A program made the position numbers and the translations under genes. A stretch of 64,000 nucleotides of DNA, taken from Pseudomaricurvus alkylphenolicus (lineage in GTDB: Bacteria > Pseudomonadota > Gammaproteobacteria > Pseudomonadales > Cellvibrionaceae). The notes beneath the pieces are model-generated. The model made no database searches and had not been told where the DNA came from. It was given only the letters and a program-made list of their open reading frames with translations. Shown here in pieces: positions 8,621 to 17,573 of the stretch. The stretch spans positions 53,572 through 117,571 of the forward strand of contig NZ_JAAQPI010000018.1 in the NCBI RefSeq assembly GCF_011683955.1. The letters are read 5' to 3'. How positions within the stretch are numbered: the first letter of the stretch is position 1; each line of letters starts with the position of its first letter.

Positions 8621-8647
8621 AGCTGTTTGACTCTCCGTCAAACAGCT
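8621..8647. repeat. Perfect inverted repeat (11-bp arms, 5-bp loop)
   Basis: AGCTGTTTGAC at 8621-8631 and GTCAAACAGCT at 8637-8647 around TCTCC. It lies in the 200-bp gap between the TetR gene and the oxidoreductase gene at 8722. There is no T-run on either side, so it is not a standard rho-independent terminator. An operator or an mRNA leader hairpin for the oxidoreductase are both possible. Confidence 0.5.
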
Positions 8648-8721
8648 AATTCAAACCGTATCAACAGCCGTGTTTTAATAGGTTTCTTACGTGATGAAGA
8701 AAGCAACCTAGGAAATAGCCT

Positions 8722-10308
8722 ATGGCATACGAAGCAGAATACGATGTCGTTATAGTGGGCGGAGGTCATAACGGTTTGACCTCTGCGTGCTATCTTGCGG
8801 CAGAGGGTAAAAGAGTTATTGTGGTCGAGGCGCTGGAGAGTCTTGGCGGTATGTGCTCATCTGGGGCGTTCATTCCTGAGGCGCCGGAGCACACTATCCA
8901 CCCTTGTTCGTTAGATCTGATGTCATTGCGAGTGCACCCAATGATGCCGCAGGAATTACAGCTGCAGCGCCATGGTTTCCGCCAGGAAGAAGTAAATCCA
9001 GGTTATGTGTATTGCCACCCGGATGGCAATACGCTGGTGTTTGGTCGCTCACCGGAGCAGACCGCAAAGGAGATTCGCCGTTACTCCGATAGCGATGCCG
9101 ATGCGTTCTTACAGTTGATGAAAGCAGTCTATGCGTTTATTGATATGGCCGTACCGCAGATGCGAGTCGACCCTGCGTGTTTCAACCTGGGAGCCAAGCT
9201 GAAGTCATTAGCGGTTTTACTGAAGAACCGCCACCTCAAGCCCGAAATTATGGCGTTGATCAGTAGCCCCGCGTATAGCTCGATCATGGAGCGATTTGAA
9301 CACCCGGTTATTCAATCGGCACTCTGCGCTTTACTGGGCGCCGCAGGCCCCATTACCGCTGAAGCAACGGGTGTCTATTTTGCGCTGCTGGGATTTCTGC
9401 ATAAGTATGGTATCGGGCGTGCTATCGGAGGAATGCAATCGATAGCCGATGCTCTGGAAGCGCGGTTGAAGGAGCTGGGCGGAGAAGTACGCGTGTCCAC
9501 CCGGGTTGAAGAAATCGTTTCACACAACAAAACGATTCGAGGTGTACGCTTGGCGGATGGCAGCCTGTTGAAGGCTAAGGCAGTGATTTCCTCGATTCAT
9601 CCAAAACACGCCTTGGAGATGGTGAGTACTGGAGAACTCGACAGGGGTACTCTCACTAAAGTTGCCTTGGCTCCCGCCAATGCCCACGGCGCTTCCCCTC
9701 TGAAGGTGGACCTTGCACTCAGCGGCCAGGTGGATTACCGAAAGCTGGAAGAGCAGCGCCCAGACAACCTGAGTTTGCGCAGGTCAGTACTGTTGATCGG
9801 TACGGTCGAAGGGGTCTTGGACAATTTTCGCTGTGCGGCACGGGGGGAGGTTTCCCCGAAGCCCTATCTGTGGATGACCGCGCCAACGGCCATGGATCCA
9901 AGCCAAGCGCCAGAGGGACAAGACGTAGCGTATCTGTATCCGGTGGCGATGCCGGTAAAACCCAAAGAAGGGTGGGATCAGATCCGCGCAACGGTGGCGC
10001 AGCAAGTGATTGATCAAGCCGCTGAGTACATGAATGGTCTCAAGAAGTATGAGATTGGCAGGCGCATTGAAGCGGCTCCGGATTTGGCCAGTCGACTGAG
10101 CGTACACAACGGCTGTGTGGTACACATTGATACCGCAACCACGCGCTCCGGCACCATGCGCCCTGCATCGGGTCTCGGTGGTGATACTCTGCCGGTCAGT
10201 GGATTATTTCTCGGTGGTGCAGGCAGTCACCCTGGCGGAGGGGTCAATGGTATGCCAGGGCGAATTGCCGCTGGAAGAGTTAAGCGATTCTTAAAGAAAA
10301 TCAGCTAA
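8722..10308 (+). CDS. CrtI/PYROXD2-like FAD-dependent oxidoreductase
   Basis: 528 residues. The N-terminus has the FAD dinucleotide-binding motif VVIVGGGHNGLTSACYLA (~residues 9-26) and a second flavin contact, VVEALESLGGMCSS. The C-terminus carries the family signature LFLGGAGSHPGGGVNG (~residues 496-511), as in phytoene desaturases and PYROXD2-type proteins. These enzymes remove hydrogens from isoprenoid or other hydrophobic chains, or isomerise them, using FAD. AGGAAATAGCC-ATG gives a good start. It is a single-gene unit, followed by convergent TetR. Its substrate is unknown; in this locus an isoprenoid-derived skeleton is plausible, but that is inference. Confidence 0.87.
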   Translation: MAYEAEYDVVIVGGGHNGLTSACYLAAEGKRVIVVEALESLGGMCSSGAFIPEAPEHTIHPCSLDLMSLRVHPMMPQELQLQRHGFRQEEVNPGYVYCHPDGNTLVFGRSPEQTAKEIRRYSDSDADAFLQLMKAVYAFIDMAVPQMRVDPACFNLGAKLKSLAVLLKNRHLKPEIMALISSPAYSSIMERFEHPVIQSALCALLGAAGPITAEATGVYFALLGFLHKYGIGRAIGGMQSIADALEARLKELGGEVRVSTRVEEIVSHNKTIRGVRLADGSLLKAKAVISSIHPKHALEMVSTGELDRGTLTKVALAPANAHGASPLKVDLALSGQVDYRKLEEQRPDNLSLRRSVLLIGTVEGVLDNFRCAARGEVSPKPYLWMTAPTAMDPSQAPEGQDVAYLYPVAMPVKPKEGWDQIRATVAQQVIDQAAEYMNGLKKYEIGRRIEAAPDLASRLSVHNGCVVHIDTATTRSGTMRPASGLGGDTLPVSGLFLGGAGSHPGGGVNGMPGRIAAGRVKRFLKKIS

Positions 10309-10450
10309 GGGAGAGATTTCAGGGGCCTGTTTGTGTGAGGCATACGTTGAACTTTAGCGTATAAGTCCATATTGGATTCGACGTGACCCGGCACGCTCAT
10401 ATGTGCCAGGCTCGCTTATCGGCGGTAGAACGGGTGGGGCACGTTTTAGC

Positions 10451-11110
10451 TCACGTTTTAACGACAGCCGCCAAAATTAATTCGACGGTGTGGTTTCGCC
10501 ATGTTTCCATGGCATCAGCTTCGCCGGTATCCAGGCCACTCAAGACAGAGATGACATAGCGGCTGGTGAATGCGTTAGCAACCATCAGCGCAGCGGTGGT
10601 AAAAACCAGATCAGGATTAAGGTCGGTTGAGAACACGCCCGTTCGTACTCCCCGTTCGATGATTTTCCGCATTTTTTGTGTGAGACGCGGGCCAAAATCA
10701 ATAAAACGATTGCCGGGAGTTGTGTGGGAAGCGTGATAGCGAATTCCCTCTGTCGCCAACGAGGCCAATTCGTGATCGCCGTGGTATTGGTCAAACATGT
10801 GCAGAATCATGGTTCTGAGTGCATCCCTGGGAGGAATGTGATCAAGCTCCAGGGCAACGGTCTCAGACATGGCCTGATTTGAATATTCGTCCAGCACACA
10901 GGCAAATAGCTGCTCCTTGTTCTTGTAGTAGTGATAAATAAGCTGCTTGGTGACACCTGCATTTTCGGCAATGTGCTGTACGTTGGCTTTCTCTAGCCCT
11001 TTGTAGGCAAATTCGTGGCGTGCGGCCTGAAGAATATTCTTGATGGTCTCTACTTTACTGTTGACACCTGTGCCTTTATTTTTTGAGGTCGTTGTATTTG
11101 AGTTTTTCAA
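10451..11110 (-). CDS. TetR-family transcriptional regulator
   Basis: 219 residues. The N-terminal 25 residues are polar and likely disordered, followed by a TetR DNA-binding domain with VQHIAENAGVTKQLIYHYYK (~residues 44-63). The QLIYHYYKNKEQLF signature is typical of TetR regulators with a conserved C-terminal domain. It is divergent from the unknown gene at 11507; the 396 bp between them hold overlapping inverted repeats at 11136-11163 just upstream of its start, which are good candidates for its own operator. Autoregulation and control of the divergent operon are inference. Confidence 0.88.
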   Translation of the reverse strand: MKNSNTTTSKNKGTGVNSKVETIKNILQAARHEFAYKGLEKANVQHIAENAGVTKQLIYHYYKNKEQLFACVLDEYSNQAMSETVALELDHIPPRDALRTMILHMFDQYHGDHELASLATEGIRYHASHTTPGNRFIDFGPRLTQKMRKIIERGVRTGVFSTDLNPDLVFTTAALMVANAFTSRYVISVLSGLDTGEADAMETWRNHTVELILAAVVKT

Positions 11111-11135
11111 TTCAGTGCCTTTTAAGTTGGACTAG

Positions 11136-11163
11136 TCACTACGGCTGCAGTGATTTATTCACT
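11136..11163. promoter_or_regulatory. Overlapping inverted repeats, candidate TetR operator
   Basis: TCACT (11136), AGTGA (11149) and TCACT (11159) form two interlocked dyads: TCACT-N8-AGTGA and AGTGA-N5-TCACT. They lie 26 bp upstream of the TetR start codon at 11110. The remainder of the 396-bp divergent gap (to 11507) holds no gene I can support. Confidence 0.45.
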
Positions 11164-11506
11164 CTTGTTATAAGTTAGCGTCACGCCACTTTTGCCACAA
11201 CGCTTTGTCCACTCCTACTAATGACTACTCTTACCACTATACACACCCCAACGACAACCCCTGATTGGGAAAGCAGTGCAATGTTCTCAATGGAGTATTG
11301 GACCCCCGGTAAAATTGTAGGCAGGCAGAAGGCAGACCTCAAGTATACACTAGGCAAAATGAAAGTAGCAGCGTGGCGCCAGCGCTGTGTTGAGCTCGGT
11401 GTCTTGGTTTTTGCGTGAACGTTGCGTAAAGAGCCGTTGAACAAGGTGCGTAGTGAAATCCAACACTTGGGTGAATACTCAACTTACAATAATTCAGGAA
11501 ACCAGC

Positions 11507-12541
11507 ATGCGAAATTTCTCCAGATCAATGCCGAGGGGTGACTTCAACTATCAATGCCTGGTGGCTCCAATGCAGGTGAGCGGTAGTAAGATTGCCGACC
11601 TGCGCGACCACTACGGACTTAAGTTTACCAAACATATGCCGTTCGGTACGTTGCGCGATGAAGAAGGCCATATGTATTCTCTGGTGCGAGCTGTGAACGG
11701 TCCTGGCAGCAGCCCCAATCCGACCAAGTTTCTCTATCTGTCAACAAGGGTAGATAACGAAACCCTGCGCTTGAATCCCGAGATAATTGAACCTCGGGCG
11801 GCGACGTTGTTTCCCAAACGCTGGTTGGAAAATGACACTGCTTATTGGTCGAGTCTGGAAGATGAGGCTGGGCAGCCATGGAAAATGTCAGCGTCGGGTT
11901 CATCCTTCACTTGGCGAGAAGAAGGATTGTTGGATCTGCAAGGCAGTCTGATTGGCACTGGCACACAGTGGTACGTTCCGGGTGAGGAATGGGGGACATT
12001 CTATGTGTCACAACTCTACGATGTGACGGGCACTTGTGAAGGACGTGCAGTAAAAGGAATCATTTGTTTGGATCAGGTGTGGTTGCCCGAGGGCGGAGCG
12101 ATTCACTTCGAAAAAGATATTGTAGTCAACAACAAGATGCACGTAGCTTGGTGGACATTCGCCACCATCTATAAAGATGGCAGCTGGGACTCCGGATCAT
12201 TCATGGTGGGACACGAAAATCTTGGTTATGCCATTTTTCAGAACGAGCGGGGAGAGATCCGTTGTTCTACCAACATTGAAGGGCAGGTTAAGCACCCCGA
12301 TGGCAGCTACTTTGCTGAGAGCGCAAAAATTCTGGTAGACGGCGATGAGGAATGGGAATTTCTGCCGGACCCCAAGGGGCGTATGGTTGACTTCGTCGGA
12401 GGTTTTCCAGTTACCGCACAGCAGGAGGGTCGTTGGCGCCGGGTTGGGGATACCCGCGAACCGGATCGCTGGGTCGCATGGGGAGAATCGGATCGTCGTA
12501 ATGGCAGCGCTCGCAATGTTTTTGGCAGTGAAATTAAGTAA
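11507..12541 (+). CDS. Uncharacterised protein, possible tandem beta-barrel (CrtC/AttH-like) fold
   Basis: 344 residues from the ATG at 11507, which has AGGAA six bases upstream; an in-frame codon at 11453 lacks a ribosome site. I do not recognise the family. The protein is rich in Trp, Gly and Asp with alternating short hydrophobic strands, has no signal peptide and no membrane segment, and contains stretches such as WYVPGEEWGTFYVSQLYDVTG and MHVAWWTFATIYKDGSWDSG. That pattern resembles the two-barrel lipocalin-like fold of carotenoid hydratase CrtC and AttH, so it may act on or bind a terpenoid or steroid-like ligand. That is a weak fold guess. It is followed 48 bp later by an NTF2-like gene, probably co-transcribed. 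Confidence 0.6.
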   Translation: MRNFSRSMPRGDFNYQCLVAPMQVSGSKIADLRDHYGLKFTKHMPFGTLRDEEGHMYSLVRAVNGPGSSPNPTKFLYLSTRVDNETLRLNPEIIEPRAATLFPKRWLENDTAYWSSLEDEAGQPWKMSASGSSFTWREEGLLDLQGSLIGTGTQWYVPGEEWGTFYVSQLYDVTGTCEGRAVKGIICLDQVWLPEGGAIHFEKDIVVNNKMHVAWWTFATIYKDGSWDSGSFMVGHENLGYAIFQNERGEIRCSTNIEGQVKHPDGSYFAESAKILVDGDEEWEFLPDPKGRMVDFVGGFPVTAQQEGRWRRVGDTREPDRWVAWGESDRRNGSARNVFGSEIK

Positions 12542-12589
12542 GTCTGCTAACGGCAAAGCAAGGACAAATATTCAAGAGAGGTACGGTTA

Positions 12590-12955
12590 ATGGTAATTGT
12601 GGATCAGGCGACTATCGAGAGCTTTATGCACACTCAGGTGGCGTGTTGGAACAGTGGTGACAAAAACGGCTTTTTCAATGCTTATCAGGAGATTGCTCCA
12701 TCGGGGTTGCAGATTGAATACGTCGGTAACCCAAAAGGTGACGGTTGGCCAATCCTTGAGGGGATGTGGAGCGAGCAGCGGCCGAAGATCACCATCGAGG
12801 AAGTGGCGCTGATCGTGACCGGAAATGAGGCGGTAGCTCACAACCGCAACAGCGTTAACGGCACCGATTTGGTGATCGAAACCATCGAACATTATCTCTT
12901 CGACGACAAGGGAGCGATGCAAGTACGGTATTTCATCCAGCAACCGGGGGAGTAA
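12590..12955 (+). CDS. SnoaL/NTF2-like small protein
   Basis: 121 residues with GAGAGG upstream of the ATG. It is a paralogue of the protein at 524-871: shared blocks are QVACWNSGDKNGFF, IAPSGLQIEYVGNP and LEGMWSEQ. The NTF2-like cone fold is used by steroid isomerases, polyketide cyclases and ligand carriers. I cannot place a full catalytic pair with certainty. It follows the unknown beta-rich protein, and each NTF2 paralogue in this window sits at the end of an operon whose first gene acts on or binds a bulky substrate. The reaction is unknown. Confidence 0.8.
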   Translation: MVIVDQATIESFMHTQVACWNSGDKNGFFNAYQEIAPSGLQIEYVGNPKGDGWPILEGMWSEQRPKITIEEVALIVTGNEAVAHNRNSVNGTDLVIETIEHYLFDDKGAMQVRYFIQQPGE

Positions 12956-12983
12956 TTCGATGATCGGCCCTGTCATTAACTGA

Positions 12984-13008
12984 ACATATTTGCGAAAAGT
13001 GTCTAAAT
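12984..13008 (+). promoter_or_regulatory. ACA-N13-TGT-CTAAAT motif, copy 2
   Basis: ACA at 12984-12986, TGT at 13000-13002, then CTAAAT. It lies 49 bp before the ATG of the AhpD-like gene that heads the MFS/P450 operon, so it probably drives that operon. Confidence 0.55.
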
Positions 13009-13050
13009 TTGCTAGTCTGGCGTTTCACTTTTCAGATTAGCCGTCTTCCC

Positions 13051-13554
13051 ATGCCCAGAGTGACACCGATACCGAAGCCCGAACTGCCAAATGACCTTGC
13101 CGATGCCGTTGACCGTGGACTCGCGACTGGAGTCCTCAGCACCAGTCTCCCGGTTCAGGTATGGTCCCACCGCCCGGCAGTCGCTAAGGCATGGCTTAGT
13201 ACCTTACAGGCACTGCACGATACTGCTCTGCTGTCCGACCGTGAGCGGGAGCTTGTGCGTCTCAGAATCTCGGCCGTCACACAGTGCAAGGCTTGTCAAG
13301 TGGCGCGCAAGTCTGATGCTGTCAGCGACGAAGACATTGCCTGCCTGGACACGAATAACGCCCGCTTCAGCGCCAGAGAGCGGGCCGCTTTGAGTTTCGC
13401 GGAACAGTTTACGACTGATCACACGGGAGTAGGCGACGCGGATTTCGTGCAGTTGCGCCTGGTCTTTAGTGAAGCAGAAGTCGTGGAGTTGAATCTGTTT
13501 TGTGCCCTGATGCTCGCGGGCGGCCGTATGACCTATGTTCAGCAAGCTTATTGA
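13051..13554 (+). CDS. Carboxymuconolactone decarboxylase / AhpD-like protein
   Basis: 167 residues from the ATG at 13051; a longer frame from 13009 would begin inside the promoter motif. The all-helical AhpD fold is indicated by LLSDRERELVRLRISAV followed by CKAC (a CxxC redox pair) and VARKSDAVSDEDI, with a second SARERAALSFAEQFT segment. Members act as peroxidase-linked thiol proteins or as decarboxylases and dehydratases of small ring acids. The CxxC pair favours the AhpD-like redox group. It is first in an operon with an MFS transporter and a P450, overlapping the transporter frame. Its exact role is unknown. Confidence 0.8.
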   Translation: MPRVTPIPKPELPNDLADAVDRGLATGVLSTSLPVQVWSHRPAVAKAWLSTLQALHDTALLSDRERELVRLRISAVTQCKACQVARKSDAVSDEDIACLDTNNARFSARERAALSFAEQFTTDHTGVGDADFVQLRLVFSEAEVVELNLFCALMLAGGRMTYVQQAY

Positions 13555-13567
13555 TCGAGAGGCAACG

Positions 13568-14773
13568 GTGAGCCGCGGCATCGTTGCCTTGGTTGCTTGC
13601 CAGATAGGCCTACACGCGTGTATGGCGGGTATGCGAATCGCCATACCACTTAAGGCTTTGAGTGCCGAGTTAAGTGTATTCGTTATTGGACTGCTGGTGG
13701 CCTGCTTTTCCATTGTCCCGGCCGTGTTAGCGTTGCACTTTGGCCGATTCACTGATCGTTGCGGGTTTCACCGGCCGATGCGAATCGCTGCTGGGCTGTC
13801 GGTACTTGGCGCCTTTGCGTCGATGAGTTTCACATCAGTGCTGGCATTGATTGTGGGTGCATCCTGCTGTGGTGCAGGAGCGGGTTTTGGCATGATCGCG
13901 GTGCAGCGCACGGGCAGTCGCCTCTGTGATGACGCCGCTACGCGTTTGAAGGTATTCAGTTGGATCGCCTTGGCACCGGCTATTGGTGGACTTATTGGCC
14001 CGGTTGTAACGGGAATATCGATTGATGGTTACGGCTTTGCCGTTGCCTTCGGACTACTGACGATTTTTCCTATGCTGACCTTGTTAAGTACTACCCAGGT
14101 ACCACATGAAGTGGGCGGTAACACGGTCCCAAAGGGCTGCCGTAAACGGTCAGGACAGTCTTCTTTGGCAATGCTAAAAGAAACCGGTCTGAGACACATT
14201 TTGTTGATTAATCTATTTGTGATCGCCAGTTGGGATGTTCACAACTTCGCACTGCCAATACTCGGGCACAGTCGGAGCTTTAGCGCGGCCGAGATTGGAG
14301 CAGTCTTTGCCGCTTACGCAGCGGCAACCATTGCGGTTCGTATGATATTACCCTTCGTGGTTGATTACCTCCCGCAACGCTCGTTGCTGGTTTCGTCTCT
14401 GCTGGTCGTCGCAAGCGTTTTCACCTTCTACCCCTTGATGTCGGATGTGTGGATGTTGATGGTGGGTGCCGGGGTCATCGGCTGTGCTCTGGGTATGGTC
14501 CAGCCCACCATCATGACAATCTTGCACGACGTTTCCCCTCAGGGCAGACATGGGGAGGCCCTGGCTCTGCGCTCTATGCTGACACAGGGAGCGTTGACGT
14601 GTTTACCGTTGTGTTACGGGCTTTTGGGAGCCTACGCGGGTTCGGCGATCATGTTTTGGTTGATGGCTACTGCCTTGATCGGGGGGGCATGGCTCGCGAC
14701 TAGATTCTCAGCTAATTCTTCCCTCGCCGCCGAACTCACCAAACCACCTTCTTTGGAGAAATCAAATGTCTAA
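13568..14773 (+). CDS. Major facilitator superfamily transporter
   Basis: About 401 residues with about 12 hydrophobic segments, including GLLVACFSIVPAVLALHFGR followed by FTDRCGFHRPMR, the MFS loop 2-3 motif (GRxxDRxGxRxx). I favour the GTG at 13568, with GAGAGG upstream; an ATG at 13535 overlaps the previous gene by 20 bp. It is an inner-membrane secondary carrier, with import of the growth substrate or export of an intermediate as options. It overlaps the P450 start by 8 bp, so the three genes 13051-16043 form one operon. Substrate is inferred only from neighbours. Confidence 0.85.
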   Translation: MSRGIVALVACQIGLHACMAGMRIAIPLKALSAELSVFVIGLLVACFSIVPAVLALHFGRFTDRCGFHRPMRIAAGLSVLGAFASMSFTSVLALIVGASCCGAGAGFGMIAVQRTGSRLCDDAATRLKVFSWIALAPAIGGLIGPVVTGISIDGYGFAVAFGLLTIFPMLTLLSTTQVPHEVGGNTVPKGCRKRSGQSSLAMLKETGLRHILLINLFVIASWDVHNFALPILGHSRSFSAAEIGAVFAAYAAATIAVRMILPFVVDYLPQRSLLVSSLLVVASVFTFYPLMSDVWMLMVGAGVIGCALGMVQPTIMTILHDVSPQGRHGEALALRSMLTQGALTCLPLCYGLLGAYAGSAIMFWLMATALIGGAWLATRFSANSSLAAELTKPPSLEKSNV

Positions 14774-16043
14774 CGACGTCAATCAGGCGCTGGAATCTGC
14801 GTTCGCCGGTGTGGCCGACAATTACAGCGGTCGAGAAGTAGACCTTTACCCTATTTACAAGGAAATGCGCGAAAAGTCCCCCATCATTGAGGAGGACTTC
14901 ATGAGTAAACTGGGTGTACCCAATATTGCTGTTCCAGATCCGAACCGTAAGACGTTTACGGCGTTTAAATACAAGGACGTAATGACGGTCATGAAAGACG
15001 CGGAAAGCTTCACTAGCGGTTTCATCGCAGAAGGGCTGGGTTCGTTTTTTGACGGTTTGATTCTCACAGGTATGGATGGAGAGCAACACAAGAAGATGCG
15101 TTCGCTGCTGCAACCCATTTTTATGCCCAACGTGGTGAATTCATGGCGCGATACCAAAATGGATCCGATCGTGCGTGAAGAGTTCTTGAAACCCCTGGTG
15201 GCAGAAGGCAAGGCAGATTTGATGGATTTCGCTCTCTACTTCCCGGTTAGGTTGATTTATTCCTTGATTGGATTTCCCGACGATAAGCCGGATCAAATAA
15301 AGCAGTATGCAGCTTGGGCGTTGGCCATATTGGCGGGTCCACAAGTTGACCCGGAAAAAGCCCAGCAAGCTAGAAAGGCGGCAATGGAGGCCTCAGAAGC
15401 GCTCTATCACGCGGTCAAGAAAAGTGTGGTTGAGGTGCGGGCCTCAGGTTCAAACGGCAATGATCTGATTAGCCGTCTGATTCATGCAGAGTTCGAAGGG
15501 CGGGCATTGGATGACCACGAAATTACCACGTTCATTCGTTCATTACTGCCCGCAGCAGGTGAAACCACAACCCGAACCTTTGGCAGTTTGATGGTGCTGC
15601 TATTGGAACGACCCGAACTGCTTGAGCGAATTAGAAATGATCGCAAACTGGTTGCGTCCGCCATTGATGAAGCGGTTCGCTATGAGCCTGTTGCAACGTT
15701 CAAAGTACGACAAGCGTCGCGGGATGTAGAGTTGTCGGGCGTCAAAATCCCAAAGGGGTCGATGGTTCAGTGTATTGTTTCTTCTGCCAATCGGGACGAG
15801 GAGGCGTTTGATCGCGGCTCGGAGTTCGATATTGATCGAAAGGTCCGGCCCTCTTTTGGGTTTGGCTTTGGGCCGCATATGTGTATTGGTCAATTCATTG
15901 CAAAGACCGAGCTGTCTGTGGCACTCAATGCAATCTTGGATCTCTTTCCCAATCTACGATTGGACCCACAGCAGCCACACCCCAAGATCACTGGTGCGCA
16001 ATTGAGAGGGCCTCATCAATTACCAGTGGTCTGGGACAATTGA
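14766..16043 (+). CDS. Cytochrome P450
   Basis: 425 residues, soluble bacterial class I type with no membrane anchor. Motifs in order: the I-helix AAGETTT (oxygen activation), the K-helix EAVR (ExxR) and the heme loop FGFGFGPHMCIG with the heme-thiolate at about Cys373. Such enzymes hydroxylate terpenoid, steroid or fatty substrates using electrons from a small ferredoxin. No ferredoxin is adjacent; the only one in the window is at 23669-23899 and is of the [3Fe-4S]-like type that usually serves such P450s. It is the last gene of the AhpD-like/MFS/P450 operon. A first hydroxylation of a polycyclic substrate, as DitQ does for dehydroabietate-type acids, is plausible inference. Confidence 0.93.
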   Translation: MSNDVNQALESAFAGVADNYSGREVDLYPIYKEMREKSPIIEEDFMSKLGVPNIAVPDPNRKTFTAFKYKDVMTVMKDAESFTSGFIAEGLGSFFDGLILTGMDGEQHKKMRSLLQPIFMPNVVNSWRDTKMDPIVREEFLKPLVAEGKADLMDFALYFPVRLIYSLIGFPDDKPDQIKQYAAWALAILAGPQVDPEKAQQARKAAMEASEALYHAVKKSVVEVRASGSNGNDLISRLIHAEFEGRALDDHEITTFIRSLLPAAGETTTRTFGSLMVLLLERPELLERIRNDRKLVASAIDEAVRYEPVATFKVRQASRDVELSGVKIPKGSMVQCIVSSANRDEEAFDRGSEFDIDRKVRPSFGFGFGPHMCIGQFIAKTELSVALNAILDLFPNLRLDPQQPHPKITGAQLRGPHQLPVVWDN

Positions 16044-16091
16044 TTTGACTGGGGGTACAGCGGCAGTCCTGTAGATCAACATCAAAGTTAG

Positions 16092-16115
16092 ACATATTTT
16101 AAGAAAGTGTATAAT
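16092..16115 (+). promoter_or_regulatory. ACA-N13-TGT-ATAATA motif, copy 3
   Basis: ACA at 16092-16094, TGT at 16108-16110, followed by ATAATA. It lies 87 bp upstream of the amidohydrolase start, after the P450 stop. Confidence 0.55.
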
Positions 16116-16196
16116 ATGAAGTGGTTTCTTCCACAAACAGACTTCCGGTGAATGAGCCGTGGTCTTTTTATCTCCACAGGTACAGGGGAACTTAGA

Positions 16197-17504
16197 ATGA
16201 ATTTAGAAGATGTAGTTTTAGTTAGCGTTGATGATCATGCGATTGAGCCACCGAATGCTTTCACCGCACATATGCCAGAAAAATTCAAAGGCAGAGAACC
16301 AAAAGTAGAACAGCATAAAGGCCGTGATGTTTGGGTATTTGAAGGTCAAGCAACTGGATACATGGGTTTGAACTCAGTGGTCGGCCGCCCAAAAGAAGAG
16401 TTTGGAATGGAGCCGTTGGGCTATGAACATATGCGCCGAGGCACATGGGACGTTCAGGCCCGTGTCGCGGATATGAACGCCAATGGAGTCTTGGGTTCAC
16501 TGTGTTTCCCTACCTTCCCCGGATTCGCCGGGCAACGTTTTCAGAACATGCCCGATAAGGCCGTTAGCCTGGCGGCCATTCAAGCCTACAATGATTGGCA
16601 TCTGGAGGACTGGTGTAACGCGGCCCCTGGCCGTTTCATTCCCCTGATGTTAATCCCCTGGTGGGATGCCAATGCGGCAGCGATTGAAATCAAGCGCATG
16701 GCCGATCGCGGTGTGCACGCAATGTCGTTCTCGGATAACCCCACCGTCCATGGTTACCCATCGATTCACAATGACCACTGGAATCCGATCTGGAAAGCCT
16801 GCGAAGACAACAACGTGGTTATTTGCTGCCATATCGGTACAGGTGCCAAGGCAGAGCACGCATCCGATGAATCGCCGATCGATGCCTGGATCACTTCTAT
16901 GCCGATCTCTATCGCTAACTCAGCGGCTGACTGGTTGTGGGCGCCGATGTGGAAGAAGCACCCTAACCTGAGAATGGCACTGTCGGAAGGGGGCATCGGC
17001 TGGATTCCCTATTTCCTGGAACGTGCGAACTTCACCCACAATCATCATAATGCCTGGACGAATTCTAACTTTAACGGCCAGCAACCGAGCGATATCTTTC
17101 ACAAGCACTTTATTACCTGCTACATCGAAGATGCTTTTGGTTTGCAAAATCTTGATGCAATTAACGCGGACATGGTGACCTGGGAGTGTGACTACCCCCA
17201 TTCAGATTGCACCTGGCCAAACTCCGCCGACATCTTCTGGGAACAGGCTAAACACCTGCCCGCTGATGTTATCGACAAAATATCGCACCTCAATACCATG
17301 CGTGAATTTTCCTATGATCCATTTTCGATCCTGGGTAAAGAGAATTGCACCGTTGGGGCCTTGCGTGCCATGTCTACTGATGTGGACGTATCGCCTTCTC
17401 AGGGGATGGGTGGAGCGGCGCCTAAGCGTGACCTGGACAAGCCTGTAACATCCGGCGACATCAACAACATGTTTGAAAGTGCGGATGCACAAACTGCTCT
17501 GTAA
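16197..17504 (+). CDS. Amidohydrolase-2 family metal-dependent hydrolase/decarboxylase
   Basis: 435 residues from the ATG at 16197, which has AGGGGAA upstream; a longer frame from 16152 lacks one. The TIM-barrel amidohydrolase-2 family (ACMS decarboxylase, gamma-resorcylate decarboxylase and related) is suggested by SVDDHAIEPPNAF near the N-terminus (the DxHxxEP form), a CHIGTG strand with the barrel His, LSEGGIGWIPYFLERA, and ECDYPHSDCTWP near the metal-binding Asp. The usual HxH is reduced to a single His in DDHAIE, as in many homologues from aromatic-degrading actinobacteria and proteobacteria. Likely role: C-C hydrolysis or decarboxylation of a ring-cleavage product. It stands alone under its own motif-3 promoter. 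Confidence 0.83.
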   Translation: MNLEDVVLVSVDDHAIEPPNAFTAHMPEKFKGREPKVEQHKGRDVWVFEGQATGYMGLNSVVGRPKEEFGMEPLGYEHMRRGTWDVQARVADMNANGVLGSLCFPTFPGFAGQRFQNMPDKAVSLAAIQAYNDWHLEDWCNAAPGRFIPLMLIPWWDANAAAIEIKRMADRGVHAMSFSDNPTVHGYPSIHNDHWNPIWKACEDNNVVICCHIGTGAKAEHASDESPIDAWITSMPISIANSAADWLWAPMWKKHPNLRMALSEGGIGWIPYFLERANFTHNHHNAWTNSNFNGQQPSDIFHKHFITCYIEDAFGLQNLDAINADMVTWECDYPHSDCTWPNSADIFWEQAKHLPADVIDKISHLNTMREFSYDPFSILGKENCTVGALRAMSTDVDVSPSQGMGGAAPKRDLDKPVTSGDINNMFESADAQTAL

Positions 17505-17573
17505 CTTCTCGTTTGCGGATCTGATTCCGGGTCCGCATTTCTTCCCTTCCTGTTAAGATAAACCGAGTTTTCC

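Noticed and set aside
10330..10440. GGCAC...GTGCC inverted repeat as a terminator between convergent genes
   Set aside because: Short stem, no T-run on either strand; too weak to list.
11221..11418. 65-residue open frame on the plus strand in the TetR upstream region
   Set aside because: Low-complexity Thr-rich start, no ribosome site, and an overlapping open frame on the other strand; looks like chance.
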